Below the pieces are notes generated by a model, which was not told the origin of the DNA, made no database searches, and was given only the letters and a program-made list of their open reading frames with translations. Below are positions 36,150 to 45,861 of a stretch of 60,858 nucleotides of DNA, in pieces (the stretch's first letter is position 1; the number at the start of each line of letters is the position of its first letter). A program made the position numbers and the translations under genes. This DNA is from Chloroflexota bacterium (GTDB lineage: Bacteria > Chloroflexota > Anaerolineae > Caldilineales > Caldilineaceae): assembly GCA_003577005.1 (NCBI GenBank), contig QEUW01000011.1, positions 1-60,858 on the forward strand. Reading direction: 5' to 3'.

Positions 36150-36222
36150 CGTTCCCAGCCAATCAGGTTACACTTGAGACCGCGGTGTGTACCCGGTTTG
36201 CGCACCAGACAAGGCCTGGACT

Positions 36223-36918
36223 GTGACAGCTTCCCCACACACTACCAATGAAGAGATCACTTTAGAAGATGTGCGGCAGTGGCTGCTGGCCTACGCCGAC
36301 CGCATCTTTGCCGACGAAGCATACCTCACCGAGTTGGATGCTGCGATAGGCGATGGCGACCACGGCGCCAACATGGTGCGTGGCATGCGCAAAGTGTGCG
36401 ACTGGCTTGAAAAAGAGGGCCAGAACAGCCCAGACATTGGCAGCCTGTTGCGCACGGTCGCCATGGTGCTGATCAGCACCATCGGCGGCGCGGCCGGCCC
36501 GCTTTACGGCGCCTTTTTTCTGCGCGCAGCCAAAGATGCCATGGGTAGCCAGACCTTGACGCTGGCCCAACTGGCTGCGCTTTTTGCCAGCGGGCTCGAG
36601 GGGGTCCAGCAAAGGGGAAAGGCCCAGGTGGGTGAAAAGACCATGATCGACGCTCTCCATCCGGGTGTTGTTGCGCTGGCTGAGCACGCTGCGGCAGGCG
36701 CCAGCCTCTCCGTTGCGTTGCTGGCCGCCCGGCGGGCGTCCGAACAAGGGATGCTGCGCACGATAGAACTCGAAGCGACGAAGGGCCGCGCGAGCTATCT
36801 AGGCCCTCGCTCTATCGGCCATCAAGACCCAGGCGCAACTAGCGCTTTCTCCTTGTTTGATACAGCAGCAAAAATGATAGAAACAGGGAGAGCGCAGAGC
36901 GCAGAACGTAGAACGTAG
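36223..36918 (+). CDS. dhaL: DhaL-type dihydroxyacetone kinase ADP/ATP-binding subunit
   Basis: About 231 residues with the DhaL hallmark LDAAIGDGDHGANM (Asp cluster binding Mg-nucleotide), GGAAGPLYGAFF and VGEKTMIDALHP. In known systems DhaL works with DhaK (dihydroxyacetone-binding), but no dhaK is adjacent. GTG 36223 is chosen (AAGG upstream); an in-frame GTG at 36187 is possible. The last residues (GRAQSAERRT) and the stop come from a heptamer repeat, so the original C-terminus appears altered. Glycerol kinase follows. Confidence 0.88.
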   Translation: MTASPHTTNEEITLEDVRQWLLAYADRIFADEAYLTELDAAIGDGDHGANMVRGMRKVCDWLEKEGQNSPDIGSLLRTVAMVLISTIGGAAGPLYGAFFLRAAKDAMGSQTLTLAQLAALFASGLEGVQQRGKAQVGEKTMIDALHPGVVALAEHAAAGASLSVALLAARRASEQGMLRTIELEATKGRASYLGPRSIGHQDPGATSAFSLFDTAAKMIETGRAQSAERRT

Positions 36919-36958
36919 AACATGTTCGTTCTGCGTTCTGCGCTCTACGTTCTACGTT
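36888..36958. repeat. inverted-repeat element with GTAGAAC/GCAGAAC heptamers
   Basis: The left arm 36888-36921 overlaps the last codons of dhaL. The right arm 36927-36958 is complementary (GTTCTGC-GTTCTGC-GCTCTAC). The loop is only about 5 bp. Confidence 0.88.
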
Positions 36959-36973
36959 TAGAAAGGACGCTCC

Positions 36974-38488
36974 ATGCCCCAATATGTTGGCGCGCTCGAT
37001 TCGGGCACGACGAGCACCCGGTTTATGCTTTTTGATGAACGCGGCGCCGTCGTGGCCTATGACCAGCGCGAACACCGGCAGATCTTCCCTCAGAGTGGGT
37101 GGGTGGAGCACGATCCACTTGAGATTTGGGAACGAGCGCGCCAGGTGATCGGCGCTACAATGGCTAAGGCCGAGGTGAAAGCGGCCGACATCGCGGCGGT
37201 TGGTGTGACCAACCAGCGCGAGACGGCGGTGCTTTGGAACCGGCGCACCGGCGAGCCCGTCTACAATGCCATCGTCTGGCAAGATACACGCACCGACCGG
37301 CTTTGTCGCCAGTTGCAGGAGGAAGGCCACGCTGAGCGCATCTATCACAAGACCGGACTGCCGGTTGCCACCTATTTTTCCGGCCCCAAGATTCGCTGGC
37401 TGCTGGAGAACGTCCCCGGCGTGCGCGTCCAGGCTGAGGCGGGCGAACTCCTCTTCGGCACGGTCGATTCCTGGCTGGTCTGGCAGCTTACGGGCGGTGT
37501 TCACATTACCGATGTCACCAATGCCAGCCGCACTCTATTGATGAACCTGCGGACACTGGATTGGGATGAGGAAATGCTGGAGATCCTGCATGTGCCGCGC
37601 GCAGTGCTGCCTGCCATCCGTCCCAGCAGTGACCCGAGCTTCTACGGTAAAACGTTGGCCACCGGCCCTTTCCAGGGCGAGATCCCTGTTTGTGGCGCCC
37701 TCGGCGACCAGCAGGCAGCCACCGTCGGCCAGACCTGTTTTCAGCCCGGTGAGGCCAAGAATACGTACGGCACCGGCTGTTTTATGCTGCTCAACACTGG
37801 CGCCGAGATCGTCCACAGCCGGAATGGGTTGCTGACCACGGTCTGCTACCAGTTGGGCAAACAGCCTGCGGTCTATGCGCTGGAAGGTTCAATCGCCATG
37901 GCTGGCGCAACCGTGCAGTGGCTGCGCGATGAACTCAAACTGATCCACCACGCCAGCGAGACTGAAGCGATCGCCCAGAGTGTACCCGATACCGGCGGCT
38001 GTTATTTGGTGCCGGCCTTTAGTGGTCTCTTTGCCCCGTACTGGCGTAGCGACGCGCGCGGCGTCATCGTTGGGTTGACGCGCTATGTCAACCGGGCGCA
38101 CATTGTGCGCGCCGCGCTCGAAGCGATCTGCTACCAGACACGCGAAGTGCTCGACGCCATGAACGCCGACCGCGGCGACAGTGCTCACGGTGCGCTGCAA
38201 ACGCTCAAGGTAGACGGTGGCGCCACGGCTAACAACTTCCTCATGCAACTCCAGTCCGATATTCTGGGCGTTGAAGTGATCCGACCCAAAGTGGCCGAGA
38301 CGACCAGCCTGGGTGCGGCCTACGCCGCCGGTCTGGCCGTGGGTTTCTGGCCCAATCTGGAAAGTTTACGCGCCAACTGGCAAGTGGATCGCCGCTGGGA
38401 GCCGCAGGTGGATGAGGCAACGCGCGAACAAGGCTTTGCCGGCTGGAAAAAGGCAGTGACGCGAACGTTTGATTGGGTGGAAGGGTAA
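36974..38488 (+). CDS. glpK: glycerol kinase
   Basis: A 504-residue FGGY-family kinase converting glycerol and ATP to glycerol 3-phosphate. It has the N-terminal phosphate loop [14 protein letters not shown], the [14 protein letters not shown] and WQDTRT segments, [12 protein letters not shown] and the adenosine motif [17 protein letters not shown]. Length matches the family. AGAAAGGAC precedes the ATG. Together with dhaL it points to three-carbon (glycerol/dihydroxyacetone) metabolism. Confidence 0.95.
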   Translation: MPQYVGALDSGTTSTRFMLFDERGAVVAYDQREHRQIFPQSGWVEHDPLEIWERARQVIGATMAKAEVKAADIAAVGVTNQRETAVLWNRRTGEPVYNAIVWQDTRTDRLCRQLQEEGHAERIYHKTGLPVATYFSGPKIRWLLENVPGVRVQAEAGELLFGTVDSWLVWQLTGGVHITDVTNASRTLLMNLRTLDWDEEMLEILHVPRAVLPAIRPSSDPSFYGKTLATGPFQGEIPVCGALGDQQAATVGQTCFQPGEAKNTYGTGCFMLLNTGAEIVHSRNGLLTTVCYQLGKQPAVYALEGSIAMAGATVQWLRDELKLIHHASETEAIAQSVPDTGGCYLVPAFSGLFAPYWRSDARGVIVGLTRYVNRAHIVRAALEAICYQTREVLDAMNADRGDSAHGALQTLKVDGGATANNFLMQLQSDILGVEVIRPKVAETTSLGAAYAAGLAVGFWPNLESLRANWQVDRRWEPQVDEATREQGFAGWKKAVTRTFDWVEG

Positions 38489-38769
38489 CGTCGTACCTTC
38501 AATTCTGTGATTGGTTCTGGGATACGTCAGCAGCACATCTATCCAGACACTGCGCATGGATAGCTCCTACGCCAATATAAATACAGCGGTATCACCGCAG
38601 CGCAGAAGACGGAGCTTGCGGTCTTGGGCGCCGATGGAACGAAGATGCGCAGGACCAGACCAAAAATTGTGTCCGATGTGGGGCACCCATCAAATCTTAG
38701 TTGGCTGGGCGCCGGGATTTAGGCTTCCCTAATCTGTAGCTGACAGTGGTCTTGTCAGGGGCGAAAATT
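38489..38769. other. gene-free stretch upstream of selC
   Basis: No convincing gene. One frame (about 38560-38720) is open for some 50 codons without an early start and may be a decayed coding remnant. A GGGGC ... GCCCC hairpin around AAAATTTT lies at 38759-38779. Confidence 0.5.
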
Positions 38770-38797
38770 TTGTGCCCCGCACTCATTCCGATACAAT
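38770..38797 (+). promoter_or_regulatory. possible selC promoter
   Basis: TTGTGC at 38770-38775, a 16-bp spacer and TACAAT at 38792-38797, ending 5-6 bp before the tRNA. Confidence 0.45.
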
Positions 38798-38802
38798 ATG
38801 AG

Positions 38803-38900
38803 CGGGGAGGCATGTGTCCCGGTGGATGCCCCGGTCTTCAAAACCGGTGGTCGGCGGCGCTGAGCCGGCGACGGTGGGTTCGACTCCCACACCTTCCCGC
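38803..38900 (+). tRNA. selC: selenocysteine tRNA (anticodon UCA)
   Basis: All hallmarks of tRNA-Sec are visible: a long acceptor stem (GGGGAGG against CCTTCCC, extendable outward), a 6-bp D-stem (GTGTCC/GGATGC) with a 4-nt loop, anticodon stem CCGGT/ACCGG around the loop CTTCAAA (anticodon TCA), a long variable arm (GTCGGCGGC/GCCGGCGAC with one mismatch), and a T-arm GTGGG-TTCGACT-CCCAC. CCA is not encoded. The exact ends are uncertain by 1-2 nt. It implies that the genome decodes some UGA codons as selenocysteine; selA, selB and selD are not in this window. Confidence 0.93.
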
Positions 38901-38904
38901 TGCC

Positions 38905-38972
38905 GATTTTTGATTTTGGCTTTGAGATGTTGGTCGGGTTCAATGCCCCTCAGTCCCCAAGCCAAAATCCAA
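38905..38972. repeat. short inverted-repeat element (GATTTTG units)
   Basis: GATTTTT-GATTTTG-GCTT at 38905-38922 and the complementary AAGCCAAAATCCAA at 38959-38972, directly behind selC. It could double as its terminator. Confidence 0.6.
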
Positions 38973-38992
38973 TGCCTAAAACTCAATGTTGA

Positions 38993-39400
38993 ATGGTAGA
39001 AATTTCACTCTTTCAAAACGACGAGACGCTCCGGTTCGAACGAATTGTGCTCTATCCCTACCCCGACCTCAAGCGCATCTGGACGCGCGCCTGGTTGACC
39101 GCGGTGGAAGGGCCGCGGCCCAACGTGGAATTTATCGTGCGCAACCCGGATGGGTCGGAGAACACCAGCGTCTATATCATGGCCCACGCCGAGCAGCGGG
39201 TGGAGACAACGCTCCACCTGCGCAATCCACGGCCTGGCGCCACCTATCGAGTCATCGCGCAACTCACGACCGGCCTGACCGAGCAACCGGAGCTGGTCGA
39301 GCGCCAGGAGTTCGACCTGGTGTTGGAATTCCGCGACCCTAATAAAAAAGAACCCGGCTTTGGCATCGGGGTGGACTGGAGCCAGCTTGAGCAAGGGTGA
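38993..39400 (+). CDS. hypothetical protein, beta-sandwich-like, 135 residues
   Basis: A soluble protein with alternating hydrophobic strands (RFERIVLYPYPDL, NVEFIVRNPDG, TTLHLRNPRPGATYRVIAQLT) suggesting an Ig-like beta sandwich. No signal peptide. No family recognised. Its 3' end overlaps the subtilase start region by up to 41 bp, so the two are co-translated and probably interact. Confidence 0.72.
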   Translation: MVEISLFQNDETLRFERIVLYPYPDLKRIWTRAWLTAVEGPRPNVEFIVRNPDGSENTSVYIMAHAEQRVETTLHLRNPRPGATYRVIAQLTTGLTEQPELVERQEFDLVLEFRDPNKKEPGFGIGVDWSQLEQG

Positions 39401-41255
39401 TGGTTCATTGGCTGCCTGCCCCCGTTGTGGGACGCCCGTCTCCCCGGCTATCCTGCGCCAAAGCAGCACATTGCGCCCGCCCGTCGTCACGCTGATCCAG
39501 GAGGAAATGGCCGGTTGGCAACCAGCGGATGGCCTCTGCCCGCCGTGTGCCCAAGGCTTTGCACAACGATTGGCCGCACAGCGTCGCACCCAATCACTCC
39601 ATACAGCCACCGAGCCGCACACGACCTTCCCCTACTATCACCCCGCCGAAGAGACGGTGCTCAGCCAGTCCGAACGCCTGCCCGACTACCACACCTTCGG
39701 CGGGCGCGAGGTGACCATTGCCTTTCTCGACAGCGGCTATTATCCCCACCCCGACCTGGCTGCGTCGCCGGTCTGGCCGGGGCCACAGCCGGTCTGGCCG
39801 CGCCTGACGCCTGAACAACTCAAGCATACCCTCGAAGCCACCGAGCTACGCCTGGTCGAGTATGTCGACCTGAGCGAAGAGGGCGAACAGGTCGGGCTCC
39901 ACCTGCCCAGCCTGTGGGATGGCGCTGGCTACAGCTGGCACGGCCAGATGACGACCACGCTTGCCGCCGGCAACGGGCTGTTGAGCGATGGACACTTTCG
40001 CGGCTATGCGCCCCAGGCGCACCTGCTGCCCATTAAGATCGGGCGGCGCAACGGCCGCATTCCCGAAGCCGGCATACTGGCCGGTCTGCGCTGGCTGCTG
40101 CGCGACGAGCACTGGTTGCGTTACAATGTGCGGGTGGTCAATGTGGCGGTGGGCGGCGATTTTGACGAGCCGTGGCACAAGAACCCTGTTTGTCTGGCCG
40201 CCGAAGAGTTGAGCGCGCGCGGGGTGCTGGTCTGTGCAGCGGCAGGCAACAGCGGGCGCAATGTGCTCTATGCGCCGGCCCAGGCGCCATCGGTGTTGGC
40301 TGTGGGCGGCTACGAAGACCACAACCGGCGCTGGGCTGGCGGCGAACAGGAATGCGCAGCGGCGTTAGAATTGTATCACCATAATCACGGCCGTGTGCGC
40401 GTAGGGGAAGGATGGGTGCGCAAGCCCGACCTGCTGGCCCCGGCGCGCTATCTGCCGGCGCCCATCCTGCCGCCGGCACCCAACTTTCGAGAGATGTACA
40501 CCCTGGACGAATTGCGCCGGGCGCTCCTGGAAAACCGGCCACCGGCTGCGCCCCACCCCGCCGAAGATGGGCTGGTCGACGAGTGGATGTTCGACGTGTG
40601 GGAGGCAGTGCGCAAGCGAATGAATGCGCACAAGTGGGTCCACCCTTTCTACCAACACGTGGATGGGACGAGTGTGGCTGTGGCGCAGGTTGCCGCGGTA
40701 GCGGCGCAGATGTTTGCCGCCAATCCCCACCTGGGCGGCCAGGAGGTCAAGGCTTTGCTGCTTGCCACAGCGCTGCCGCTGCCATCCGTCCCTGCTCATC
40801 TCAGCGATCATGGCGTTTTACAACCGGTGCAGGCGGTGGCTGCAGCGCTGCGGGCGCGCACCGGGCCGCTGGCCGGCTATCCCCAAAGCGGGACGCAGCC
40901 CCGCGCCGGTGAGTTGCAAAAATGGAGAGGTCAGGGTAAAGTAACAGGTACAGATTTCGCCATCCCTACCCCCCAGAGTGACGAGCGGCCTGTCTATTTT
41001 GGCTTTTTTGCACCCACCGCCCAGGCGGTCAGCGTGGTCGGTTTGTGTGGCGACTGGCGCCCCCGTCACCTCCCTCTGCGACGGGTGTCAAGCGGGTGGT
41101 GGCAGCGCATTGTACATCTTCCGCCGGGCCGGCACAACTACCGCTTCTGGGTCGAGCCAGAAACGGGGCAGGCGCCCACCTGGCATCCTGACCCTGAAAA
41201 CCCGTTACGTAGTGAGAGCGGGTACTGGCAGGATCACAGTTTTGTCCACGTGTAA
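39360..41255 (+). CDS. subtilisin-like (S8) serine peptidase fused to a CBM48 glycogen-binding domain
   Basis: 631 residues. Residues 20-63 hold four Cys as CPRC ... CPPC, a zinc-ribbon-like knuckle. The peptidase S8 domain covers about 115-500 with catalytic Asp124 (AFLDSG), His194 (SWHGQMTTTLAAGNG) and Ser in VDGTSVAVAQ; the oxyanion Asn lies in AAAGNSGRN. The C-terminal 85 residues match AMPK/CBM48 domains (FAPTAQAVSVVGLCGDW ... LPPGRHNYRFWV ... DPENPLR). There is no signal peptide, so it may act in the cytoplasm near glycogen or starch. ATG 39360 is used; TTG 39390 is an alternative. Confidence 0.88.
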   Translation: MASGWTGASLSKGDGSLAACPRCGTPVSPAILRQSSTLRPPVVTLIQEEMAGWQPADGLCPPCAQGFAQRLAAQRRTQSLHTATEPHTTFPYYHPAEETVLSQSERLPDYHTFGGREVTIAFLDSGYYPHPDLAASPVWPGPQPVWPRLTPEQLKHTLEATELRLVEYVDLSEEGEQVGLHLPSLWDGAGYSWHGQMTTTLAAGNGLLSDGHFRGYAPQAHLLPIKIGRRNGRIPEAGILAGLRWLLRDEHWLRYNVRVVNVAVGGDFDEPWHKNPVCLAAEELSARGVLVCAAAGNSGRNVLYAPAQAPSVLAVGGYEDHNRRWAGGEQECAAALELYHHNHGRVRVGEGWVRKPDLLAPARYLPAPILPPAPNFREMYTLDELRRALLENRPPAAPHPAEDGLVDEWMFDVWEAVRKRMNAHKWVHPFYQHVDGTSVAVAQVAAVAAQMFAANPHLGGQEVKALLLATALPLPSVPAHLSDHGVLQPVQAVAAALRARTGPLAGYPQSGTQPRAGELQKWRGQGKVTGTDFAIPTPQSDERPVYFGFFAPTAQAVSVVGLCGDWRPRHLPLRRVSSGWWQRIVHLPPGRHNYRFWVEPETGQAPTWHPDPENPLRSESGYWQDHSFVHV

Positions 41256-41266
41256 GGATAAGTAAA

Positions 41267-41388
41267 GACTTGGGGAGATTTGAGAGGGATTTGACAAAAT
41301 CGGTGGGATTGCCGACAAGTGATTGCCCTCGCCCGCTCCCGAATCCTTTCAAAGCTCTATAAGCTCCCCAAGGCTCCGCAAATCTCCA
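41267..41388. repeat. inverted-repeat element with GGAGATTTG-type units
   Basis: 41267-41300 (GACTTGGGGAGATTTGAG and following) and 41361-41388 (AAGCTCCCCAAGGCTCCGC and following) are complementary arms with an ~60-bp middle. Similar to 18643-18739. Confidence 0.65.
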
Positions 41389-41423
41389 TATCAACGCCTA
41401 TTCAGCCGTCCAGAGACCCGCCC

Positions 41424-42141
<718 letters not shown>

Positions 42142-42143
<2 letters not shown>

Positions 42144-42215
42144 TTTTGGATTTTGGATTTTAGATTTTGGATTTGGCAGCCAGCGCGGGACGCGCAATCC
42201 AAAATCCAAAATCGA
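42142..42215. repeat. inverted-repeat element with GATTTTG heptamers
   Basis: Five left-arm units at 42142-42176 (GATTTTG-GATTTTG-GATTTTA and so on) and complementary units at 42196-42215. It overlaps the esterase stop codon. Confidence 0.9.
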
Positions 42216-42224
42216 AGGGGGCTT

Positions 42225-43169
42225 ATGGGTAACCTCAAAAAGATCGGTCTGATCGTGGGGCGAGAGTGGAGCTTTCCACCGGCGTTTCTCGAAGAAGTGA
42301 ACCGCCGCGAGGCGGGCGTCGTGGCCGAATACGCCAAACTGGGCGGCACCCGGATGAACGAACGGTGCGAGTATGCTGTGCTGGTCGACCGCATCAGTCA
42401 CGAAATCCCGTATTACCGCACCTATCTGAAAAACGCCATGCTCCAGGGGGCGTACTGTGTCAACAACCCCTTCTGGTGGAGCGCCGACGACAAGTTCTTT
42501 GGCGCCAGCCTTATCACCAGGTTGGGGCTGGCCTCACCCAAGACGGTGGCGCTGCCCTCCAAGGAGTACATCCCCGGCGTGGTGAGCGAGAGCCTGCGCA
42601 ACCTGGTCTACCCGCTGGACTGGCAGGCCATTGTCGACTACGTGGGGCTGCCGGCCATCCTCAAAGATGCGTGGGGCGGCGGCTGGAAGAATGTCTACAA
42701 GGTCAACACAATGGAGGAGTTGCTCCATGCCTACGACCAGACAGGCACGCTCTGTATGATCTTGCAAGAATTTATCGAGTACGACCAGTTTGTGCGCTGC
42801 ATCTGCATCGGCCGGGAACATATCATGCCCATCCGCTATGACCCGAAGGAGCGGCGCTATCATGTGGACCACGAGTACTTGTCGCCTGCGCTGGGTGAGC
42901 GTATCCTTCACGACGCCCGGTTGATCAACCAGGTGATGGGCTATGATATGAACAGCATCGAGTTTGCCATCAAAGACGGGATGCCCTATGCCATCGATTT
43001 TATGAACCCAGCGCCCGACATGGACATCAACAGTATCACACCCCACTATTTCTCGTGGGCGGTCAAGACGATGGCCGACCTCTGTATCGAGATGGCGCAC
43101 AACCCCAAACCCCAGCGCGCCGAACAACGGTGGTCCCGCTTTTTGGCAGAGACCCCACCGCCAGCGTAA
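42225..43169 (+). CDS. ATP-grasp family protein
   Basis: A 314-residue protein with an ATP-grasp-like core: PAILKDAWGGGWKNVYKV (nucleotide-binding Lys and Gly loop, about 145-162), the ILQEFIEYDQFVRCICIG strand pair, and the Mg-binding MNSIEFAIKDG ... AIDFMNPAPDMD segment near the C-terminus. ATP-grasp enzymes form amide or thioester bonds through acyl phosphates. GAAGGGGGC precedes ATG 42225. Followed 10 bp later by a CofE-like ligase, so a two-step peptide or amide-forming pathway is plausible. Confidence 0.85.
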   Translation: MGNLKKIGLIVGREWSFPPAFLEEVNRREAGVVAEYAKLGGTRMNERCEYAVLVDRISHEIPYYRTYLKNAMLQGAYCVNNPFWWSADDKFFGASLITRLGLASPKTVALPSKEYIPGVVSESLRNLVYPLDWQAIVDYVGLPAILKDAWGGGWKNVYKVNTMEELLHAYDQTGTLCMILQEFIEYDQFVRCICIGREHIMPIRYDPKERRYHVDHEYLSPALGERILHDARLINQVMGYDMNSIEFAIKDGMPYAIDFMNPAPDMDINSITPHYFSWAVKTMADLCIEMAHNPKPQRAEQRWSRFLAETPPPA

Positions 43170-43179
43170 GATAGATGTT

Positions 43180-43920
43180 ATGCAAATTCAGGCGGTAAAA
43201 ACCCACAAGATCACCCCGGCTGACCGTGACTTGTTGGCCGTGCTCGATGCGTATGTACCCTTTCTGGACGAGTACACGGTGCTGGCTATCACATCAAAAA
43301 TTGTCTCCATCTGCCAGGAGCGCGTCGTCGCGATTGGCGAAATCGATAAGCAACAGTTGATTGAAAGCGAGGCCGATTCTTTCTTGCCACCGGACACCAA
43401 CCGTTATCATGTCACCCTCACCATCAAAGACAATATCCTGATTCCCAGCGCCGGTATCGACGAGTCCAACAGCGACCACCGGTATGTGTTGTGGCCGGCT
43501 GACCCGCAGGGTGTGGCCAATGCCATTCGCAGCCACCTCTGCCGGCGGTTTGGCCGGCGCTATCTGGCCGTGCTCATCACCGACAGCAAGACCACGCCCC
43601 TACGCTGGGGTGTAACCGGCGTCGCAGTGGCGCACAGCGGCTTTGCCGCGCTCAACGATTACATCGGTCGCACCGACCTCTTTGGCCGCCCGCTGCGCAT
43701 GACCAAGGTCAATGTGGCCGATGCGCTGGCCGCCGCCGCCGTGCTGGTGATGGGCGAAGGGGACGAGCAGACGCCGCTGGCCGTGATCCACGATCTGCCC
43801 TTTGTCCAGTTTCAAGCGCGCAATCCCATGCCCGAAGAGTTGCAGAGCCTGCACATTGACCTGGAGGATGATCTTTATGCGCCACTGCTCAGAAGTGTCC
43901 CCTGGCAAAGAGCGCACTAG
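43180..43920 (+). CDS. CofE-like F420-0:gamma-glutamyl ligase family protein
   Basis: A 246-residue protein of the coenzyme F420:L-glutamate ligase family: AITSKIVSICQERVV near the N-terminus, the GTP/metal-site region IPSAGIDESN, then AVLITDSKTTPLRWGVTGVAVAHSGF and MTKVNVADALAAAA. True CofE adds gamma-linked Glu to F420-0, but no other F420 biosynthesis gene is adjacent. The conserved partnership with an ATP-grasp and an esterase suggests another substrate. Confidence 0.85.
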   Translation: MQIQAVKTHKITPADRDLLAVLDAYVPFLDEYTVLAITSKIVSICQERVVAIGEIDKQQLIESEADSFLPPDTNRYHVTLTIKDNILIPSAGIDESNSDHRYVLWPADPQGVANAIRSHLCRRFGRRYLAVLITDSKTTPLRWGVTGVAVAHSGFAALNDYIGRTDLFGRPLRMTKVNVADALAAAAVLVMGEGDEQTPLAVIHDLPFVQFQARNPMPEELQSLHIDLEDDLYAPLLRSVPWQRAH

Positions 43921-44288
43921 ATGGGTGCCATGCGGATGCGATGGATGGGAACCGCAGCGTCAGCCCGAACGTTCACTTGACAGTTCTCCGTTCTCGGCGA
44001 TTGTTCGAACTTTGCTGGATTTGTCGAACAGAAACGAACATAGATCTGCGTAGATTTTGTTTCAATCTGCGCACAGGTGTGCCCCTCTGTGTTCCAATCA
44101 ATCACAAGCAGGACAGTCGGTTGCCATACGGGAATGGAGCCAGCGCAAATCAATATGCAGCAGCTTGCTGACCAAAAATAGAACACGACTCACGCAGCGC
44201 CCAATGATCACCAGGGGCGAGACTTGCTTGACGAGTCAACCTCCGGTCAAGGCTTGCGTAAGTCCTGATAGAATAAGGAAGAGACTCA
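43921..44288. other. intergenic region before murA
   Basis: A 368-bp stretch without a convincing ORF. It should contain the murA promoter; TAGAAT lies at about 44269-44274, with no clear -35 element at the right distance. Confidence 0.5.
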
Positions 44289-45599
44289 ATGACCTCCTTT
44301 GTCATCGAGGGCGGCCACCCGATCCAGGGCACGATCCGGCCCATCGGCAATAAGAACGCCGCCCTGCCGATGTTATCAGCCTGTCTGTTGACCGATGACC
44401 CGATCCGGTTTGAGAACGTCCCGCAGATCGAAGATGTACGCACAATGCTCAGTTTGTTAAGCGGTTTAGGCGTCGCGGTCGAGCAGCGGGGCAACAGCGT
44501 CTTGCTTTGTGCGCGTGACGCCGACAGCACAACACCCGATCCAGAGTTGTTTGCCCAGATTCGCGGCTCGTTGACCGTGATGGGGCCGCTGCTCACCCGT
44601 TTCCAGCACTTTGGCGTCCAATCCTCCGCCGGGGGAGACAGCATTGGCCGGCGACGGATCGACACCCATATCCAGGTCTTTGAGGAGCTGGGGGCCAGGC
44701 TAAACAGCAACGGAAAATTCGAACTACACGCCGACGGCCGCCTCAAAGGGAGCGACATTTTGCTTGATGAGGCGTCGGTGACGGCCACCGAAAACGGGAT
44801 CATGGCGGCCGCGCTAGCGCAAGGCGCGACCATCTTACGCAATGCTGCCTCCGAGCCTCATATTCAAGACCTCTGCCACCTGCTGGTTTCTATGGGTTGC
44901 CCCATCGAAGGCATCGGCACCAATACGCTGGTGATTCACGGTCAGGAACGGTTGCACGGCGGCGAATTTTGCATCAGCCCCGATTTTGTCGAGGTCGGCA
45001 GCTTTATTGGCCTCGGAGCAATTACCCCGGGGGAACTGCGGATCGGCGGCGTCATCCCCGAACATGTGCGCATGATCCGCATGGTCTTTGAGAAACGGCT
45101 GGGCGTGCAGATGCGCCTCGAACACGACCCCACCGCTGCAAATGGGGAAGCCTATACGCTGGTTGTCGAAAACGATCAGGAGTTGCACATCCGCCCTGAT
45201 TTTGGCGGGGCCGTACCCAAGATCGACGACGGCCCTTGGCCCCAGTTTCCACCCGACCTGATGAGTATTGCGCTGGTCATGGCGACCCAGGCGCAGGGCA
45301 CGGTCATCATTCATGAAAAGATGTATGAAAGCCGGCTCTTTTTTGTGGACAAGCTGATCGCCATGGGCGCCCAGATCATCCTTTGCGACCCGCACCGCGC
45401 CGTCATTGTCGGCCCCAGCAAACTGGCCGGGCAACAGGTGAGCAGCCCCGACATCCGCGCCGGTATGGCTCTGGTGCTGGCCGCCCTGGCCGCCGAGGGC
45501 GTCACTACCATCGGCAACGTCCGCCAGATCGATCGCGGCTACGAACGGATCGACGAAAAGCTGCGCACGCTGGGAGCGCGCATCCAACGGATCGAGTAG
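44289..45599 (+). CDS. murA: UDP-N-acetylglucosamine 1-carboxyvinyltransferase, Asp-type
   Basis: A 436-residue EPSP-synthase-fold enzyme that transfers enolpyruvate from PEP to UDP-GlcNAc, the first committed step of peptidoglycan synthesis. Lys22-Asn23 in GNKNAALP match the catalytic pair. The mobile loop reads AGGDSIGRR, with Asp117 where most MurA have the Cys that fosfomycin alkylates. Asp-type MurA (for example chlamydial and mycobacterial) are active and intrinsically fosfomycin-resistant. The C-terminal [15 protein letters not shown] motif is present. Confidence 0.94.
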   Translation: MTSFVIEGGHPIQGTIRPIGNKNAALPMLSACLLTDDPIRFENVPQIEDVRTMLSLLSGLGVAVEQRGNSVLLCARDADSTTPDPELFAQIRGSLTVMGPLLTRFQHFGVQSSAGGDSIGRRRIDTHIQVFEELGARLNSNGKFELHADGRLKGSDILLDEASVTATENGIMAAALAQGATILRNAASEPHIQDLCHLLVSMGCPIEGIGTNTLVIHGQERLHGGEFCISPDFVEVGSFIGLGAITPGELRIGGVIPEHVRMIRMVFEKRLGVQMRLEHDPTAANGEAYTLVVENDQELHIRPDFGGAVPKIDDGPWPQFPPDLMSIALVMATQAQGTVIIHEKMYESRLFFVDKLIAMGAQIILCDPHRAVIVGPSKLAGQQVSSPDIRAGMALVLAALAAEGVTTIGNVRQIDRGYERIDEKLRTLGARIQRIE

Positions 45600-45772
45600 A
45601 TGGAATGAGGGCTCTGGGGTTTCTGAGGAGCGGGTGCCACGCCTCAGCCTTAACCGTTTGAAAACAGAATTTTAACAAACTGGTGTTACTCTGGTCCAAT
45701 GTCTGCGGATAACGGCTAACGGCCGCGCCGGATCAGTGGCGACCCATCGTGTCCAATTGGCACGAACCCCGG

Positions 45773-45802
45773 TTGACGCAGACAAAGAGGCTACGGTATA
45801 CT
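45773..45802 (+). promoter_or_regulatory. sigma70-type promoter for the sugar ABC operon
   Basis: TTGACG at 45773-45778, an 18-bp spacer and TATACT at 45797-45802, 60 bp before the permease ATG. Confidence 0.7.
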
Positions 45803-45861
45803 GAAGCTATCTCCGACGAGGAAGTAAGGCTTGCGGTAAACGGTAGCCAGGAGATTGGACT

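Noticed and set aside
38560..38720. A possible decayed gene (frame containing GITAAQKTELAVLGADG)
   Set aside because: The frame is open for about 50 codons but lacks a start, a ribosome-binding site and any recognised motif; kept only as a note.
43941..44171. A 76-codon frame before murA
   Set aside because: Cys/Arg-rich random-looking sequence without a ribosome-binding site.
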